Shown piece after piece: positions 1 through 8,984 of a stretch of DNA of 64,000 nt. This DNA is from Pseudomonas cichorii. Lineage in GTDB: Bacteria > Pseudomonadota > Gammaproteobacteria > Pseudomonadales > Pseudomonadaceae. The translations under genes and the position numbers were made by a program. The notes under the pieces are model-generated. The model saw only the letters and a program-made list of their open reading frames with translations. It was not told where the DNA came from and did no database searches. Position 1 is the first letter of the stretch; every line of letters begins with the position of its first letter. The DNA lies in contig NZ_CP074349.1 in assembly GCF_018343775.1 (NCBI RefSeq), positions 5,788,501 to 5,852,500 of the forward strand, in the 5' to 3' direction.

Positions 1-430
1 ACGGCACCTCATCACGAATCGCGCCGCCCAGAAGATCCACCAGCGGCACGTTCAGGTAATGGGCCTGAAGGTCCAGAAACGCGACTTCAAAAGCCGAGTA
101 AGCGTTGCTGACTGCCTTGCTGGCATGAGAGCCGGGCGCCAGTTCCGCACCAGCCAGGCTGTCGGTCTTGTTGGTTGCCACAGTAGCTTGCACGATAGCC
201 CGCAACTGGTTGAGGTTGAACGGATCAAGGCCGATCAACTGGTCTTTCACACGCTCCTGAATCGCCAGCGCCGGAGCGTCACCGTAGCTCTCGCCCAAAC
301 CTATATAGCCGTTGTCGCTCTCGATCTCGATGATCGAGCGCAGCGCGAAGGGTTCGTGAATGCCACTGGCATTGAGCAGCGGCGGATCGCGAAAGGCGAT
401 GGGGGTCACGGTCACTCTTTTGATTTTCAA
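1..430 (-). CDS. gudD: Glucarate dehydratase, N-terminal part (cut by window edge)
   Basis: The visible 143 residues match the N-terminal capping domain of glucarate dehydratase, an enolase-superfamily enzyme that dehydrates D-glucarate to 5-keto-4-deoxy-D-glucarate in the cytoplasm. Recognisable stretches are VTPIAFRDPPLLNASGIHEP near the start, IEIESDNGYIGLGESYGD, and AYSAFEVAFLDLQAHYLNVP. The catalytic barrel lies beyond base 1. I chose the TTG at 430 because it gives the family N-terminus (LKIKRVTVTP) and has GGGAG eight bases upstream; a GTG a few codons later is the alternative. It starts 21 bases after the stop of the MFS permease, so the two form one operon under a divergent LysR regulator. 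Identification is by family resemblance only. Confidence 0.87.
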   Translation of the reverse strand, partial: MKIKRVTVTPIAFRDPPLLNASGIHEPFALRSIIEIESDNGYIGLGESYGDAPALAIQERVKDQLIGLDPFNLNQLRAIVQATVATNKTDSLAGAELAPGSHASKAVSNAYSAFEVAFLDLQAHYLNVPLVDLLGGAIRDEVP

Positions 431-451
431 GGTAATGCTCCCGATCAGATA

Positions 452-1798
452 TCAATGTGTTGCAGCGCGACCAGGCACCGCCGCTTCGGCAGACTTGCCC
501 TGTCGGTTGGCGGGCGTTGTACGGGCAAAGAAGATCACCACGGCGGCCAGCAGCGAGGTTGCCGCCAGCCCATACAGGCCGCCTTCGATGGAGCCTGTGG
601 TCTGCTCCAGAATCCCGAAGGTCGTAGGCGCGACGAAGCCGCCCAGGTTGCCGATGGAGTTGATCAGCGCGATCACCGCCGCAGCGATGCGGGCGTCCAG
701 ATAGCTTTGCGGGATCGGCCAGAACAGCGCCGATGCAGCCTTGAAGCCGATGGCGGCAAAACAGATGGCCACGAAGGCAAAAACAGGCCCGCCGGTTGTC
801 GACATGAACATGCCGAACGAAGCGATAACCAGCGTCAGCGCAACCCAGGCCTGCTGGAATTTCCACTTGCTGGCCATGGCGGCAAAGCCATACATCGCCA
901 CGATGGAAATGATCCAGGGCACCGAGTTGAACAGGCCAACCTGAAAATCGCCCAGATTGCCCATTTTCTTGATCATGCTGGGCAACCAGAAGGTCGCGCC
1001 GTAGATGGTCAGGGCGATGGAGAAGTAGATGAAGCAGAACAGCGCGATCTGCCGGTCGGCCAGCAGCTTGAACATCGAAGGCCTGGCGACCTGCACAGCC
1101 TCACGATCACGCTGCTCCTGGGCAATGGCCGCAATCAGTACACTTTTTTCTTCCTCACTCAGCCATTTCGCTTCGCTCGGATGGGACTGCAACCAGAACC
1201 AGACGAACCCGCAGAGCAGCACGGAGGCAAAGCCTTCGATCAGAAACATCCACTGCCAGCCATGCAGGCCGAGCCCCGAGATATGCAATAGCGCACCGGA
1301 AACCGGCCCGGAGATCACCGAAGCGATGGCTGAACCGCTGAGGAAAACCGCCATGGTCTTGCCGCGTTCGGAAGACGGCAGCCATTGGGTGAAGTAGTAA
1401 ATGATGCCGGGGAAAAAGCCGGCTTCGGCCGCGCCAAGGATGAAGCGCAACACATAGAAACTGGTTTCCCCGCGCACGAACGCCATGGCCATGGCTGCGG
1501 CGCCCCATGTGAACATGATGCGCGTCAGCCAGACGCGGGCGCCGTAGCGCTGCAGCAACATATTGGACGGGACCTCGAACAGCGCGTAGCCGACGAAAAA
1601 CAACCCGGCACCCAACCCGTAGGCTGCGGCACCAATGCCCAGATCGGTTTCCAGGTGGCTGCGCACGAAGCCGATGTTCACGCGGTCGATGTAGTTGACG
1701 ATGAACATCACCACAAACAGCGGCAGCACATGGCGCTTCACTTTGGCCGCTGCCCGGGCAAGCACGGCAGGGTCGGAGGGGCTCTGGAGGTTCTTCAA
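452..1798 (-). CDS. gudP: MFS permease of the D-glucarate/galactarate (ACS) family
   Basis: A 448-residue major facilitator protein, normal length for the anion:cation symporter subfamily, with about twelve hydrophobic segments. The N-terminus carries the family signature FIVNYIDRVNIGFV in the first membrane helix, then RYGARVWLTRIM in the loop after helix 2-3 and GAAEAGFFPGIIYYFTQWLP. Role: probable proton-coupled uptake of D-glucarate or galactarate across the inner membrane, inferred from the downstream glucarate dehydratase. The start is a TTG at 1798 with GGGAG seven bases upstream; a longer reading frame to 1987 would run into the divergent regulator and is rejected. Substrate is inferred from neighbours. 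Confidence 0.85.
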   Translation of the reverse strand: MKNLQSPSDPAVLARAAAKVKRHVLPLFVVMFIVNYIDRVNIGFVRSHLETDLGIGAAAYGLGAGLFFVGYALFEVPSNMLLQRYGARVWLTRIMFTWGAAAMAMAFVRGETSFYVLRFILGAAEAGFFPGIIYYFTQWLPSSERGKTMAVFLSGSAIASVISGPVSGALLHISGLGLHGWQWMFLIEGFASVLLCGFVWFWLQSHPSEAKWLSEEEKSVLIAAIAQEQRDREAVQVARPSMFKLLADRQIALFCFIYFSIALTIYGATFWLPSMIKKMGNLGDFQVGLFNSVPWIISIVAMYGFAAMASKWKFQQAWVALTLVIASFGMFMSTTGGPVFAFVAICFAAIGFKAASALFWPIPQSYLDARIAAAVIALINSIGNLGGFVAPTTFGILEQTTGSIEGGLYGLAATSLLAAVVIFFARTTPANRQGKSAEAAVPGRAATH

Positions 1799-1862
1799 GA
1801 TGCGACTCCCGTTCTTTGTTTTTGTAGGGACGAGTCGATCATGGACGCGGGGATTGTTACCG

Positions 1863-1906
1863 TCTAATCTAACTTGGCATTCGATTGATACCCGGATTAG
1901 ATCAAT
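1863..1906. promoter_or_regulatory. Divergent gud promoter with probable LysR operator
   Basis: The 106-base gap between the permease and the LysR gene holds TCTAATC (1863-1869) and its exact inverse GATTAGA (1895-1901), and a second offset pair ATTGAT (1884-1889) / ATCAAT (1901-1906) that runs into the regulator's start codon. LysR-type regulators bind such interrupted dyads between divergent genes. The assignment is inferred from position and symmetry. Confidence 0.5.
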
Positions 1907-2816
1907 GTTCGAGCTTAGCCAACTACGCTGCTTCACCACCGTCGCGACCGAACTCAACTTCCGTCGCGCCGCAGAACGGCTGAACATGACGCAACCGCCA
2001 CTCAGCCGTCAGATCCAGTTGCTGGAGCATCATCTGGGTGTCGATCTGTTTACCCGCAACACTCGCAACGTGGCCCTGACCGCAGCGGGCCGTGCCTTCT
2101 TTGTCGAAGCCCAGAACCTGCTGGAGCGTGCCCAGCAGGCCGCCGTCACGGCCAGACGCTTCGCCGAGGGTGATATCGGCTCGGTCAATATCAGCTTCGT
2201 CGGCAGTGCGGTGTATGAGTTTCTGCCCAAGGTCATCGCTGAAGCACGGCTCAAGCAGCCACATGTCAGGATCAACCTCTCGGAAATGAACACCTACCAG
2301 CAGCACGAAGCTCTTCGCGGGCGCCGCATCGACCTGGGCATCGTGCGCACCCCGCTGCTGGAGCCCGGTTACGCCACTGAATGCCTGGTGCGCGAGCCCT
2401 TCGTGCTGGCTGTACCCAGCAGCCATCGTCTGGCAAGCAGCGAAACTGTGTCGGTCCAGGACCTCGATGCGCAACCGTTCCTGATGTACTCCCACTCGGC
2501 CTACCCGCCATTCAACGAGCTGCTGACCGGCATGCTCCGCTCGGCCCGGGTTGCCCCGGAGTATGTGCAATGGCTGGGTTCGTCGCTGACCATTCTGGCG
2601 CTGGTCAATGCAGGCATGGGGCTGGCTCTGGTCCCGCGTTGCGCAACCAGCGTGGTCTTCAAGAACGTGGTGTTCAGAGAGATCGATCTGGGGGAAGGCG
2701 TGCAGAGCGAACTGCACCTGATCTGGACCGAAAACAACGACAATCCGGCGTTTGCAATGCTGCTGGAGGGAATCCGAAATGCCGTGCGCGAAGGATGGGG
2801 TGCCAGCAACCATTAG
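1905..2816 (+). CDS. LysR-family regulator of the gud operon
   Basis: A 303-residue LysR-type regulator of usual length. Residues 1-65 form the winged helix-turn-helix (FELSQLRCFTTVATELNFRR, then AAERLNMTQPPLSRQIQLLE); residues about 90-300 form the periplasmic-binding-like effector domain. It is divergent from the glucarate permease/dehydratase genes with a 106-base shared promoter containing a dyad, so it probably activates them in response to glucarate or a breakdown product, and probably represses itself since one half-site overlaps its start. The start at 1905 gives the normal LysR N-terminus. Confidence 0.85.
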   Translation: MFELSQLRCFTTVATELNFRRAAERLNMTQPPLSRQIQLLEHHLGVDLFTRNTRNVALTAAGRAFFVEAQNLLERAQQAAVTARRFAEGDIGSVNISFVGSAVYEFLPKVIAEARLKQPHVRINLSEMNTYQQHEALRGRRIDLGIVRTPLLEPGYATECLVREPFVLAVPSSHRLASSETVSVQDLDAQPFLMYSHSAYPPFNELLTGMLRSARVAPEYVQWLGSSLTILALVNAGMGLALVPRCATSVVFKNVVFREIDLGEGVQSELHLIWTENNDNPAFAMLLEGIRNAVREGWGASNH

Positions 2817-3015
2817 GGTTTACGTATCGGGCGGAGGATTATAGGATAACCCCCGCTACTTTTCCTGCTAGTTGCCTAAGGATATTACCCTCGTTACATG
2901 GCTATTGATTCTAGATAGCTATGATCTGTCTGCGTGGGCGCCCTACAGGAAACATAAAGAAACAATTAAATGCGAGACCGCTTTTTGCGCCTGCGTCCAA
3001 GCGAATAATGAGTAC

Positions 3016-3855
3016 ATGACGATGAGCAATTCTGATTCTGTATCTGATAAAACACCTACCTTCAGCATTGCCATAGTCAATTACAAGACCCTCGAAATTA
3101 CCAAGATTTGTCTGGATCTATTGCAACAGCATCTGGGCAATACCCCGCACCAGGTCTGGGTGGTGGACAACGATTCCGCCGATGACAGCACCGAATACCT
3201 GCGTACCCTGGACTGGATCAACCTGATCGAGCGCAAGAGCCCTGGACCGGAGTGCGGCCATATCGCCCACGGCAAGGCCCTCGACATGATCCTGGAGCGG
3301 GCCGAAACCGATTACCTGTTCCTGCTGCACACCGACACATTCATCTTCGACAAGAATGTGTTTTCCATGATGCTGAAAAAGTGCATCAAGAACCCGAAAG
3401 TTGCAGCCGTCGGCTGCGTAGAGCAACTAAACCGCGGCACCGCCAGAACCGTCTGGCGCTTCAGCTCCCGACTGTTCAAACACCATTTCCGTCGACTGAA
3501 ACTCGCCCTGGGCCTGCGCTCCAAACAGCCGAAGGCCTACCGCGAAACGCACCTGAAAAGCTTCTGCACCCTGTGGAACACCAAGCTGATGAAGCAGCAC
3601 GAGCTGCACTTCCAGATGGATGATCGGGTGCCGGGTTATACCCTGCAGGACACCATGGTCGAGCTTGGCTATGACATCGAGTTTCTGTCACCACGCAAGA
3701 TATTCAGCTACCTGGACCACATCCAGGCGGGTACTGTTTCGGCAGCCGGTGGTTATGACACGACGCATCGCCGGGTCAAGATGTACAACGAGATCCTGCA
3801 GCGCATCAACAAGAACAACGCTCGCAGGCAAGATGCGCCGACAATGAACACCTGA
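3016..3855 (+). CDS. Family-2 glycosyltransferase
   Basis: About 279 residues with a GT-A fold start, TFSIAIVNYKTLEITKICLD, followed by VWVVDNDSADDSTEYL (nucleotide-sugar binding) and FLLHTDTFIFDK, where the DxD-like metal site of GT2 enzymes is expected. There are no membrane segments, so it should be a cytoplasmic or membrane-associated transferase acting on an envelope glycan. It is followed after 25 bases by a 2OG-Fe(II) oxygenase, suggesting that the two modify the same polysaccharide or glycan. Start is uncertain: ATG 3016 and ATG 3022 are both close to a weak GAG motif. Sugar specificity cannot be read from the sequence. Confidence 0.75.
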   Translation: MTMSNSDSVSDKTPTFSIAIVNYKTLEITKICLDLLQQHLGNTPHQVWVVDNDSADDSTEYLRTLDWINLIERKSPGPECGHIAHGKALDMILERAETDYLFLLHTDTFIFDKNVFSMMLKKCIKNPKVAAVGCVEQLNRGTARTVWRFSSRLFKHHFRRLKLALGLRSKQPKAYRETHLKSFCTLWNTKLMKQHELHFQMDDRVPGYTLQDTMVELGYDIEFLSPRKIFSYLDHIQAGTVSAAGGYDTTHRRVKMYNEILQRINKNNARRQDAPTMNT

Positions 3856-3880
3856 TGAATTTCCGACTATTGGAGCGGCA

Positions 3881-4684
3881 ATGACTGCGACTCACCACAC
3901 ACTGCCCATTACCCTGGCTCCAGAGCTTGATTTCGACCTGGCAGCCGCTGGCGAGCTGGGTCAGTCGCTGACCGATAGCTACACCCAGGCCGCACCGTTC
4001 GCGCATATCGTAATCGACGACTTTTTACCGCCGGACCTGATCGCCAGCATCTGCGAACACTTCCCCGCCGAGCCGACCGACAACGAAATGCTCTACGAGC
4101 GCGGCTACAAAGGGCAGCACAAAAGACAGATCAGCCCCAATGAATGCGACCCTCACCTGAAGAAGATCTTCAGCGCCTTCAACTCGGCCCCCATGCTGCA
4201 CTTTCTTGAAAAGCTCACCGGCATCGAAGGCCTGATACCTGACCCGTACTTCTCCGGCGGCGGCCTGCATGAAACCAAAAAGGGCGGCTTCCTGGGCGTG
4301 CACTCGGACTTCCGGCTGAACAAGAAACTCAATATCGACCGCCGCATCAACGCCATCATTTACCTCAACCCGGACTGGAAAGAGGAATACGGCGGCAACC
4401 TGGAACTCTGGGATGTGGACATGCGCACATGCCTGAAAAAAGTCCTGCCCATCTACAACCGCTGCGTGATCTTCAACACCGACGCCGACAGTAACCACGG
4501 CCACCCGGAACCGCTGACGACGCCTGAGCACATCACTCGCCGCTCGGTTGCGCTTTACTACTACACCGCATCAAAGGGGCCAGTCGACCCCAACCAAAGA
4601 AACAAGACCCACTACAAGCCAAGGCCCAAAGACCTCATAAACCCCAGGTACTACCTGAACAAGCTCATCAGAAAGAAAAACTGA
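3881..4684 (+). CDS. 2-oxoglutarate/Fe(II)-dependent oxygenase (prolyl-4-hydroxylase type)
   Basis: A 267-residue protein with the double-stranded beta-helix core of 2OG-Fe(II) dioxygenases. The iron ligands are visible: HSD in FLGVHSDFRLN (HxD) and a distal His in SNHGHPEPL; an Arg about ten residues later (HITRRSVAL) is the expected 2-oxoglutarate ligand. The segment between, INAIIYLNPDWKEEYGGNLE, is the classic core of this family. Such enzymes hydroxylate proteins, peptides or sugars. It lies directly behind a glycosyltransferase in what looks like a two-gene operon, so a role in glycan or glycoprotein modification is inferred. The substrate is unknown. Confidence 0.78.
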   Translation: MTATHHTLPITLAPELDFDLAAAGELGQSLTDSYTQAAPFAHIVIDDFLPPDLIASICEHFPAEPTDNEMLYERGYKGQHKRQISPNECDPHLKKIFSAFNSAPMLHFLEKLTGIEGLIPDPYFSGGGLHETKKGGFLGVHSDFRLNKKLNIDRRINAIIYLNPDWKEEYGGNLELWDVDMRTCLKKVLPIYNRCVIFNTDADSNHGHPEPLTTPEHITRRSVALYYYTASKGPVDPNQRNKTHYKPRPKDLINPRYYLNKLIRKKN

Positions 4685-4691
4685 GAAAGCG

Positions 4692-5708
4692 TCAAAACTG
4701 ATCGTTTTTCAGGTTGGAGAACTGCGAGTTGCGGTTCTGTAGCTTGCGCAATGTCAGCTTGTAGACACTGGATTTGACCTGACTGCCCATGGGCGTTTCT
4801 TCGAGCAGAATCCGGTTGGAGGCGAACGCACAGCCGGTATTGAGCATCTTGTACTTGAGCAGGTACAGGCCGGCATCCATCTTGGAAAAAGCGAACACCG
4901 CTCCGGCCGGAATGAACGCATGCCGAAAGGCATTGCGGCCAACTGCATCGGTGACCTTGGCGTAAACCGCTGACTCACCGCCCGTATTGTCGATGATGAT
5001 CTGCGACCAGCCGTTGTCCTTGCGCAGCGGCATGTCCTTCAAATAGCCCGCCTTCTGCGGCCATGGAGCGCCCATGGGGTCGAGATCCGGAATCACGCAC
5101 TCGGGCTGGGCCGGGTCCACCAGCTTGATCGGATTCCCTATTGGCGCCTCTGCGGGTGCATGTACGGGCGCAGGCTTGACCCAGGTATGAGCAACCGGCA
5201 AGGACTCGGTCGGCACATAGGCCTTGCCTGCATTCGGGTCATAACCCATCCAGACACCGGCCCCGCAAAAGATCATGAACACCAGCGCCCAGCGCAACAC
5301 ACTGCGCCGACGCTTGCGACGCGACGCTCTTGAGGATGGCCCGGGAGACTGCGGAGCAGCATTCGCCTGCGCCGCACGAGGTTGCGCAGGCCGCGTGGCA
5401 GGCGCAGCCGCCGCATAAGCACTGGCGGCGCGCGCACCGGCCGTTTGCAACTGCCGGCTGCGCAGATAGGCCTCTTGGGCTCTTTGCTCCTCATACGCGA
5501 GCTGCGCATCGTAGGCCGCACGCTTCTGAGCATCTGCGAGCACATCATGAGAGGCATTGAGAATGCCCATCCGGTCTGAAGCGTCTGGCGCCGGATTCCT
5601 GTCCGGGTGCAACTGCTGCGCCAGCCTGCGATAGGCTTGCTTGATCTGCTCAGGCGTGGCATCGCGAGCGACCTTGAGCTGCTCGTAATGAGTAAGAGTT
5701 CTCTGCAT
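4692..5708 (-). CDS. Membrane-anchored J-domain protein
   Basis: Residues 5-70 are a J domain (HYEQLKVARDATPEQIKQAY with the HPD tripeptide in QLHPDRNP), which stimulates DnaK-type ATPases. A low-complexity Ala/Gln/Pro linker follows, then basic residues and one membrane helix (SVLRWALVFMIFCGAGVWMG), and a C-terminal domain of about 170 residues probably outside the cytoplasm that I do not recognise. This type-C architecture suggests a local co-chaperone at the inner membrane. The ATG at 5708 puts the J domain at the N-terminus; a TTG at 5744 and an ATG at 5732 are alternatives. It is convergent with the oxygenase gene. Confidence 0.75.
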   Translation of the reverse strand: MQRTLTHYEQLKVARDATPEQIKQAYRRLAQQLHPDRNPAPDASDRMGILNASHDVLADAQKRAAYDAQLAYEEQRAQEAYLRSRQLQTAGARAASAYAAAAPATRPAQPRAAQANAAPQSPGPSSRASRRKRRRSVLRWALVFMIFCGAGVWMGYDPNAGKAYVPTESLPVAHTWVKPAPVHAPAEAPIGNPIKLVDPAQPECVIPDLDPMGAPWPQKAGYLKDMPLRKDNGWSQIIIDNTGGESAVYAKVTDAVGRNAFRHAFIPAGAVFAFSKMDAGLYLLKYKMLNTGCAFASNRILLEETPMGSQVKSSVYKLTLRKLQNRNSQFSNLKNDQF

Positions 5709-5801
5709 ATGTCTTGCAATCCATGGCGACATGCCATTTAACAAGCTCTATATCGGCAAGATTTGCTCTTACATCAGTCCACATGACCCGCAGACAAACT
5801 G

Positions 5802-5834
5802 AAATGCCCGGATCCTTGGACCCGGGCATTTTTT
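5802..5834 (+). terminator. Rho-independent terminator with no annotated gene upstream
   Basis: AAATGCCCGG (5802-5811) pairs with CCGGGCATTT (5822-5831), followed by a T run on the plus strand. The nearest gene on either side points away from it, so it may end a short plus-strand transcript beginning in the 5745-5800 gap. Confidence 0.7.
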
Positions 5835-5836
5835 GA

Positions 5837-6370
5837 AGCATGCGTTCAGATTAAAAATGACAACTTTTCAGACAACCCCCGACCAGCGGTTTACTGCACA
5901 CCGTGGCAAGGTCTCGATCCCTCGAATACTCATGACAATCCTTGTCCTGTCAGCTGAAAAGCCAACAACCCTTTCCGTGTTGCCAGTGGTCCGGGCCGTT
6001 GAAACCAAGCTTATGCAAGCACCTGCAGCCTCGCAAATGGGGGCAAATAGCCAATAGCTGCCCCAAGAGAAAAACCATTGCGGATTGCCATCACCACTCA
6101 AGTCCCTGATTCAAAAGGCCCACTCAAAACGTCCGAATCCCCGGCAAGCATCAGCCCCCACTCCAGGTACCCAAAACAACGCCCAACCGCCCTGCTTTCA
6201 ACACCACCCTCCAGCCCCATCGCCCAGCAACCAGAGAAATCCCCTACGCATCGACGTGCAGCAATCCTGCATTCAGACCACAGGCCGCACCACTCCTCGG
6301 TTTTTTTCAACCGAATCAGACAGCTAGGCTTTACAAGCGCAACAGACTCTATATACTCGCAGCCCATTAC
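5837..6370. other. Gene-free stretch upstream of tRNA-Thr
   Basis: No convincing reading frame on either strand. The second half (about 6110-6310) is strikingly C- and A-rich on the plus strand. A short AT-rich block with TATATA near 6350 is the likely promoter of the tRNA. I see no other gene, repeat or RNA. Confidence 0.5.
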
Positions 6371-6446
<76 letters not shown>

Positions 6447-6451
6447 TACAA

Positions 6452-6516
6452 GGTTCCAGAGAAGGCTTTCAAAATCTCTGGAACCCCCGAAAAACCCGCC
6501 TTCTGGCGGGTTTTTT
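6452..6516 (+). terminator. Double hairpin and terminator after tRNA-Thr
   Basis: A first inverted repeat GGTTCCAGAGA (6452-6462) / TCTCTGGAACC (6475-6485) is followed by AAAACCCGCC (6491-6500) / GGCGGGTTTT (6505-6514) with a six-T tail, a strong rho-independent terminator. It lies between attL and the integrase, so it came with, or was moved by, the island. Confidence 0.85.
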
Positions 6517-6618
6517 CGTTTTTGGGTTCCATCGGTTTCCGTCAGAAACTGGTGGATTCCAACCGTTTTAAGGGTAGAGTTTGGGATACAGGTCACTTCG
6601 ATAAAAGGGAGTACCCTT

Positions 6619-7941
6619 ATGTCGCGCACCACAGCTCCGCTCTCAGACGCAGCTTGCCGTTTAGCCAAGCCAACAGACCGCGCCTACAAGCTTTTCGACG
6701 GCGATGGCCTCTATCTTCTAGTCCAACCCAATGGCCGCAAAGGCTGGCGGCTCCGTTACGTCAAACCTGACGGACGGGAAGGACTGACCTCGTTCGGTAA
6801 CTACCCCGTCATTGGCCTCGCCGATGCGCGCCGCAAGCGCTTGGAAGTCAAGCGAATGCTGGCAGATGGCGTTGATCCTATAGAGACCAAGCACCAAGCT
6901 AAGGCGGAAGCCGTAATCAAAGGCAGAACCTTTGAAAGCGTTGCGCTCGACTGGCATACGGAAAGGTCGGCCAAGTGGGCACCAGGCCATTCCAAGACTG
7001 TGATGAGCCGCCTCAAAACCCACGTGTTCCCGCTGATCGGCGCCCGCGCCATTGTTGATCTCGACACCCATGACCTTATGCAGCCCTTGGAAGCGATCAA
7101 GAAGCGCGGAACGATCGACGTTGCTTTAAGGGTACAAAACTACCTGCAGAGCATCATGCGCGAGGCAAAACGCCTCCGGCTTATCACCGCCAACCCTGCT
7201 TACGACCTCGAAGGCTCGATCAAAGCCCCGCGGGTGGTACATCGCCCCGCTCTACCCTTATCGCGACTGCCGGAACTACAGGAGCGGATCGACACCTATA
7301 AAGGCCGCGCACTTACCCGTCTGACAGTGATGCTATCGCTGCATGTGTTTGTACGATCCAGCGAACTGCGTTTCGCCCGCTGGAGCGAGTTCGACCTCAA
7401 GCGCGGCACCTGGGAGATACCGGACACTCGACCCGCGTTGGAGGGAGTACCCTTTTCCACAAGGGGTACGAAGATGGCAGGGGATATCCATTTAGTACCC
7501 TTATCGCCGCAAGCAGTGGCGCTACTCGAAAAAATCCATGCACTCACAGGCAAATTCGCATTGGTCTTCGCAGGGGATGCCAATCCCTGGAAGCCCATGT
7601 CCGAAAATACCGTGAACAACGCGCTTCGGACGATGGGATACGACACCAAAATCGATATCTGCGGGCATGGATTTCGTTCGATGGCCTGCAGCGCACTGAT
7701 CGAGTCAGGATTGTGGTCGGAGACAGCCATTGAACGGCAGATGAGCCACAAGGAGCGCAACAACGTCCGCGCCGCTTACATCCACAAGGCCGAGTTCATT
7801 GAGGAGCGCAGGCTAATCATGAATTGGTGGAGCCGGTATCTGGAGACCAACCGGCAGGAGCATCTCACTCCACACGAATTCGCGAACCAGACCGGAGCGA
7901 ACGTCACTCGCCTAAAAGCAAAACGTGGCGCAACTGAGTAA
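6619..7941 (+). CDS. P4-type tyrosine integrase of the tRNA-Thr island
   Basis: A 440-residue site-specific recombinase. Residues about 10-90 form the DUF4102 arm-binding domain (DGDGLYLLVQPNGRKGWRLR), residues about 105-195 the core-binding domain, and residues about 215-400 the catalytic domain, with the first Arg in HVFVRSSELRFARW, the His-x-x-Arg in CGHGFRSMACSAL, a late His in QMSHKERNNVRAAY and the Tyr nucleophile in that same stretch. It sits 172 bases from the tRNA and reads inward, the usual layout for islands of this type. The gene is intact, so the island may still excise. The heptamer TACCCTT/AAGGGTA recurs in and just before it (see findings). Confidence 0.93.
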   Translation: MSRTTAPLSDAACRLAKPTDRAYKLFDGDGLYLLVQPNGRKGWRLRYVKPDGREGLTSFGNYPVIGLADARRKRLEVKRMLADGVDPIETKHQAKAEAVIKGRTFESVALDWHTERSAKWAPGHSKTVMSRLKTHVFPLIGARAIVDLDTHDLMQPLEAIKKRGTIDVALRVQNYLQSIMREAKRLRLITANPAYDLEGSIKAPRVVHRPALPLSRLPELQERIDTYKGRALTRLTVMLSLHVFVRSSELRFARWSEFDLKRGTWEIPDTRPALEGVPFSTRGTKMAGDIHLVPLSPQAVALLEKIHALTGKFALVFAGDANPWKPMSENTVNNALRTMGYDTKIDICGHGFRSMACSALIESGLWSETAIERQMSHKERNNVRAAYIHKAEFIEERRLIMNWWSRYLETNRQEHLTPHEFANQTGANVTRLKAKRGATE

Positions 7942-7979
7942 GTGCTCGGTCTACATATATCAGTGGTCCGCTTGTCCAC

Positions 7980-8030
7980 GCGGGTCCATCCAAACAGGGC
8001 TGCAAAGCCGCCCTGCTTGGATGGACCTCA
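7980..8030. repeat. Long imperfect inverted repeat after the integrase
   Basis: GGTCCATCCAA and CAGGGC on the left are mirrored by GCCCTG and TTGGATGGACC on the right, around a short loop. There is no T run. It probably ends the integrase transcript or is a recombination remnant. Confidence 0.55.
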
Positions 8031-8984
8031 CTTAAAAAATCTAAAGCCCACGTAACTGTCTGTGGAAAACCACTGATTTCCACCGGTGGATAATTTCATC
8101 CACAGCCGCAAAACTCCCGAAAATTCGAGCCTTGACCCGAATTATCCACAGGCGTAGAAAAGATCGGGCAAAGCGCTGTCGTTGACAGCAACCCAGGTAG
8201 CCAGAACCTTTAAGGCTACGCCACACGGTGGTGGTTCTCCCAAAGTGCGATTAGCGTCCGGCGGCTCGCACGGTCACAGCGATGTGATGGATGCCTACTT
8301 TTACCAGTGTGCCCACTGCGGCAACTCACCCCCTTTCATAGCTGCCCTGCAGCAACCTATCCGCTTGGCCATTCATTGCGCCAACCTGCGCCCGTCTCTT
8401 TCTTCCGGAAAGAGACGGGCGCTCCTACCGCTGCTGCAGCCCAACTCGTACAAGGCATTGCGGCATTTCCCCTCGTGACAATCGGCGTGACAAACACCGA
8501 AGTCACCAGCAACAGCGACGCAGATGATGGTGCCGCAGCCCAGGGAATGGACTGCACCTGACTGACAGTCAGGCATGCCCCTGTCATCGCATCACTGCCT
8601 TCACCCGACTCAGGATCTCGCGGCGTTGGTCTCGTCAGCCAGTGCAGCCTCTACCCGCCCACTTCCTCGGAAGTGCTCAGGAGGCCAGATCATGAGATGC
8701 CCAAGCTCTTGGTCGTAAGGAGCCGCGAGTCCAGCGTTAGTGGACAACCCTCACAGGTCGCAGGGGCCTCGATCCCTGATAACACTCAACATCCATGGCG
8801 GGATGACGTGGGGATGGTTTTAAAGGTTTCGCTTCGAGAGGAGTTTGATCATGGCATTGGTCGGTAGACGGGGCTAAATCTCAACGCGACCACACACCTT
8901 CTCAGCATCGCGCAATACTATCGTGCCATTACTCGAAATTTCGGTAAGATGCGGGTGGATAAGGATTTCTGGAGAGGTTGAAAA
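8031..8984. other. Degenerate zone without supported genes
   Basis: About 950 bases between integrase and cargo with no reading frame I can support. It holds a perfect consensus DnaA box TTATCCACA (8142-8150), a second related string (TTTCATCCACA near 8093), a perfect 15-bp hairpin (8388-8422), and a strong ribosome-binding-like GAGAGGAG followed by an ATG (about 8851) whose frame closes after eight codons. The pattern suggests decayed genes of an earlier mobile element. Confidence 0.45.
8388..8422. repeat. Perfect 15-bp hairpin
   Basis: GCGCCCGTCTCTTTC (8388-8402) and its exact inverse complement (8408-8422) flank the five-base loop TTCCG. No T run follows. Function unknown; could be an orphan terminator-like or protein-binding hairpin of the island. 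Confidence 0.7.

Noticed and set aside
59..1291. Plus-strand 410-residue frame across gudD/gudP
   Set aside because: Antisense of two well-supported genes; composition (many Arg, Gly, His, Gln) is that of a GC-rich shadow frame.
8142..8150. Perfect DnaA box TTATCCACA as a possible replication origin
   Set aside because: Only one exact box, no replication protein gene, no iterons and no AT-rich unwinding region nearby.
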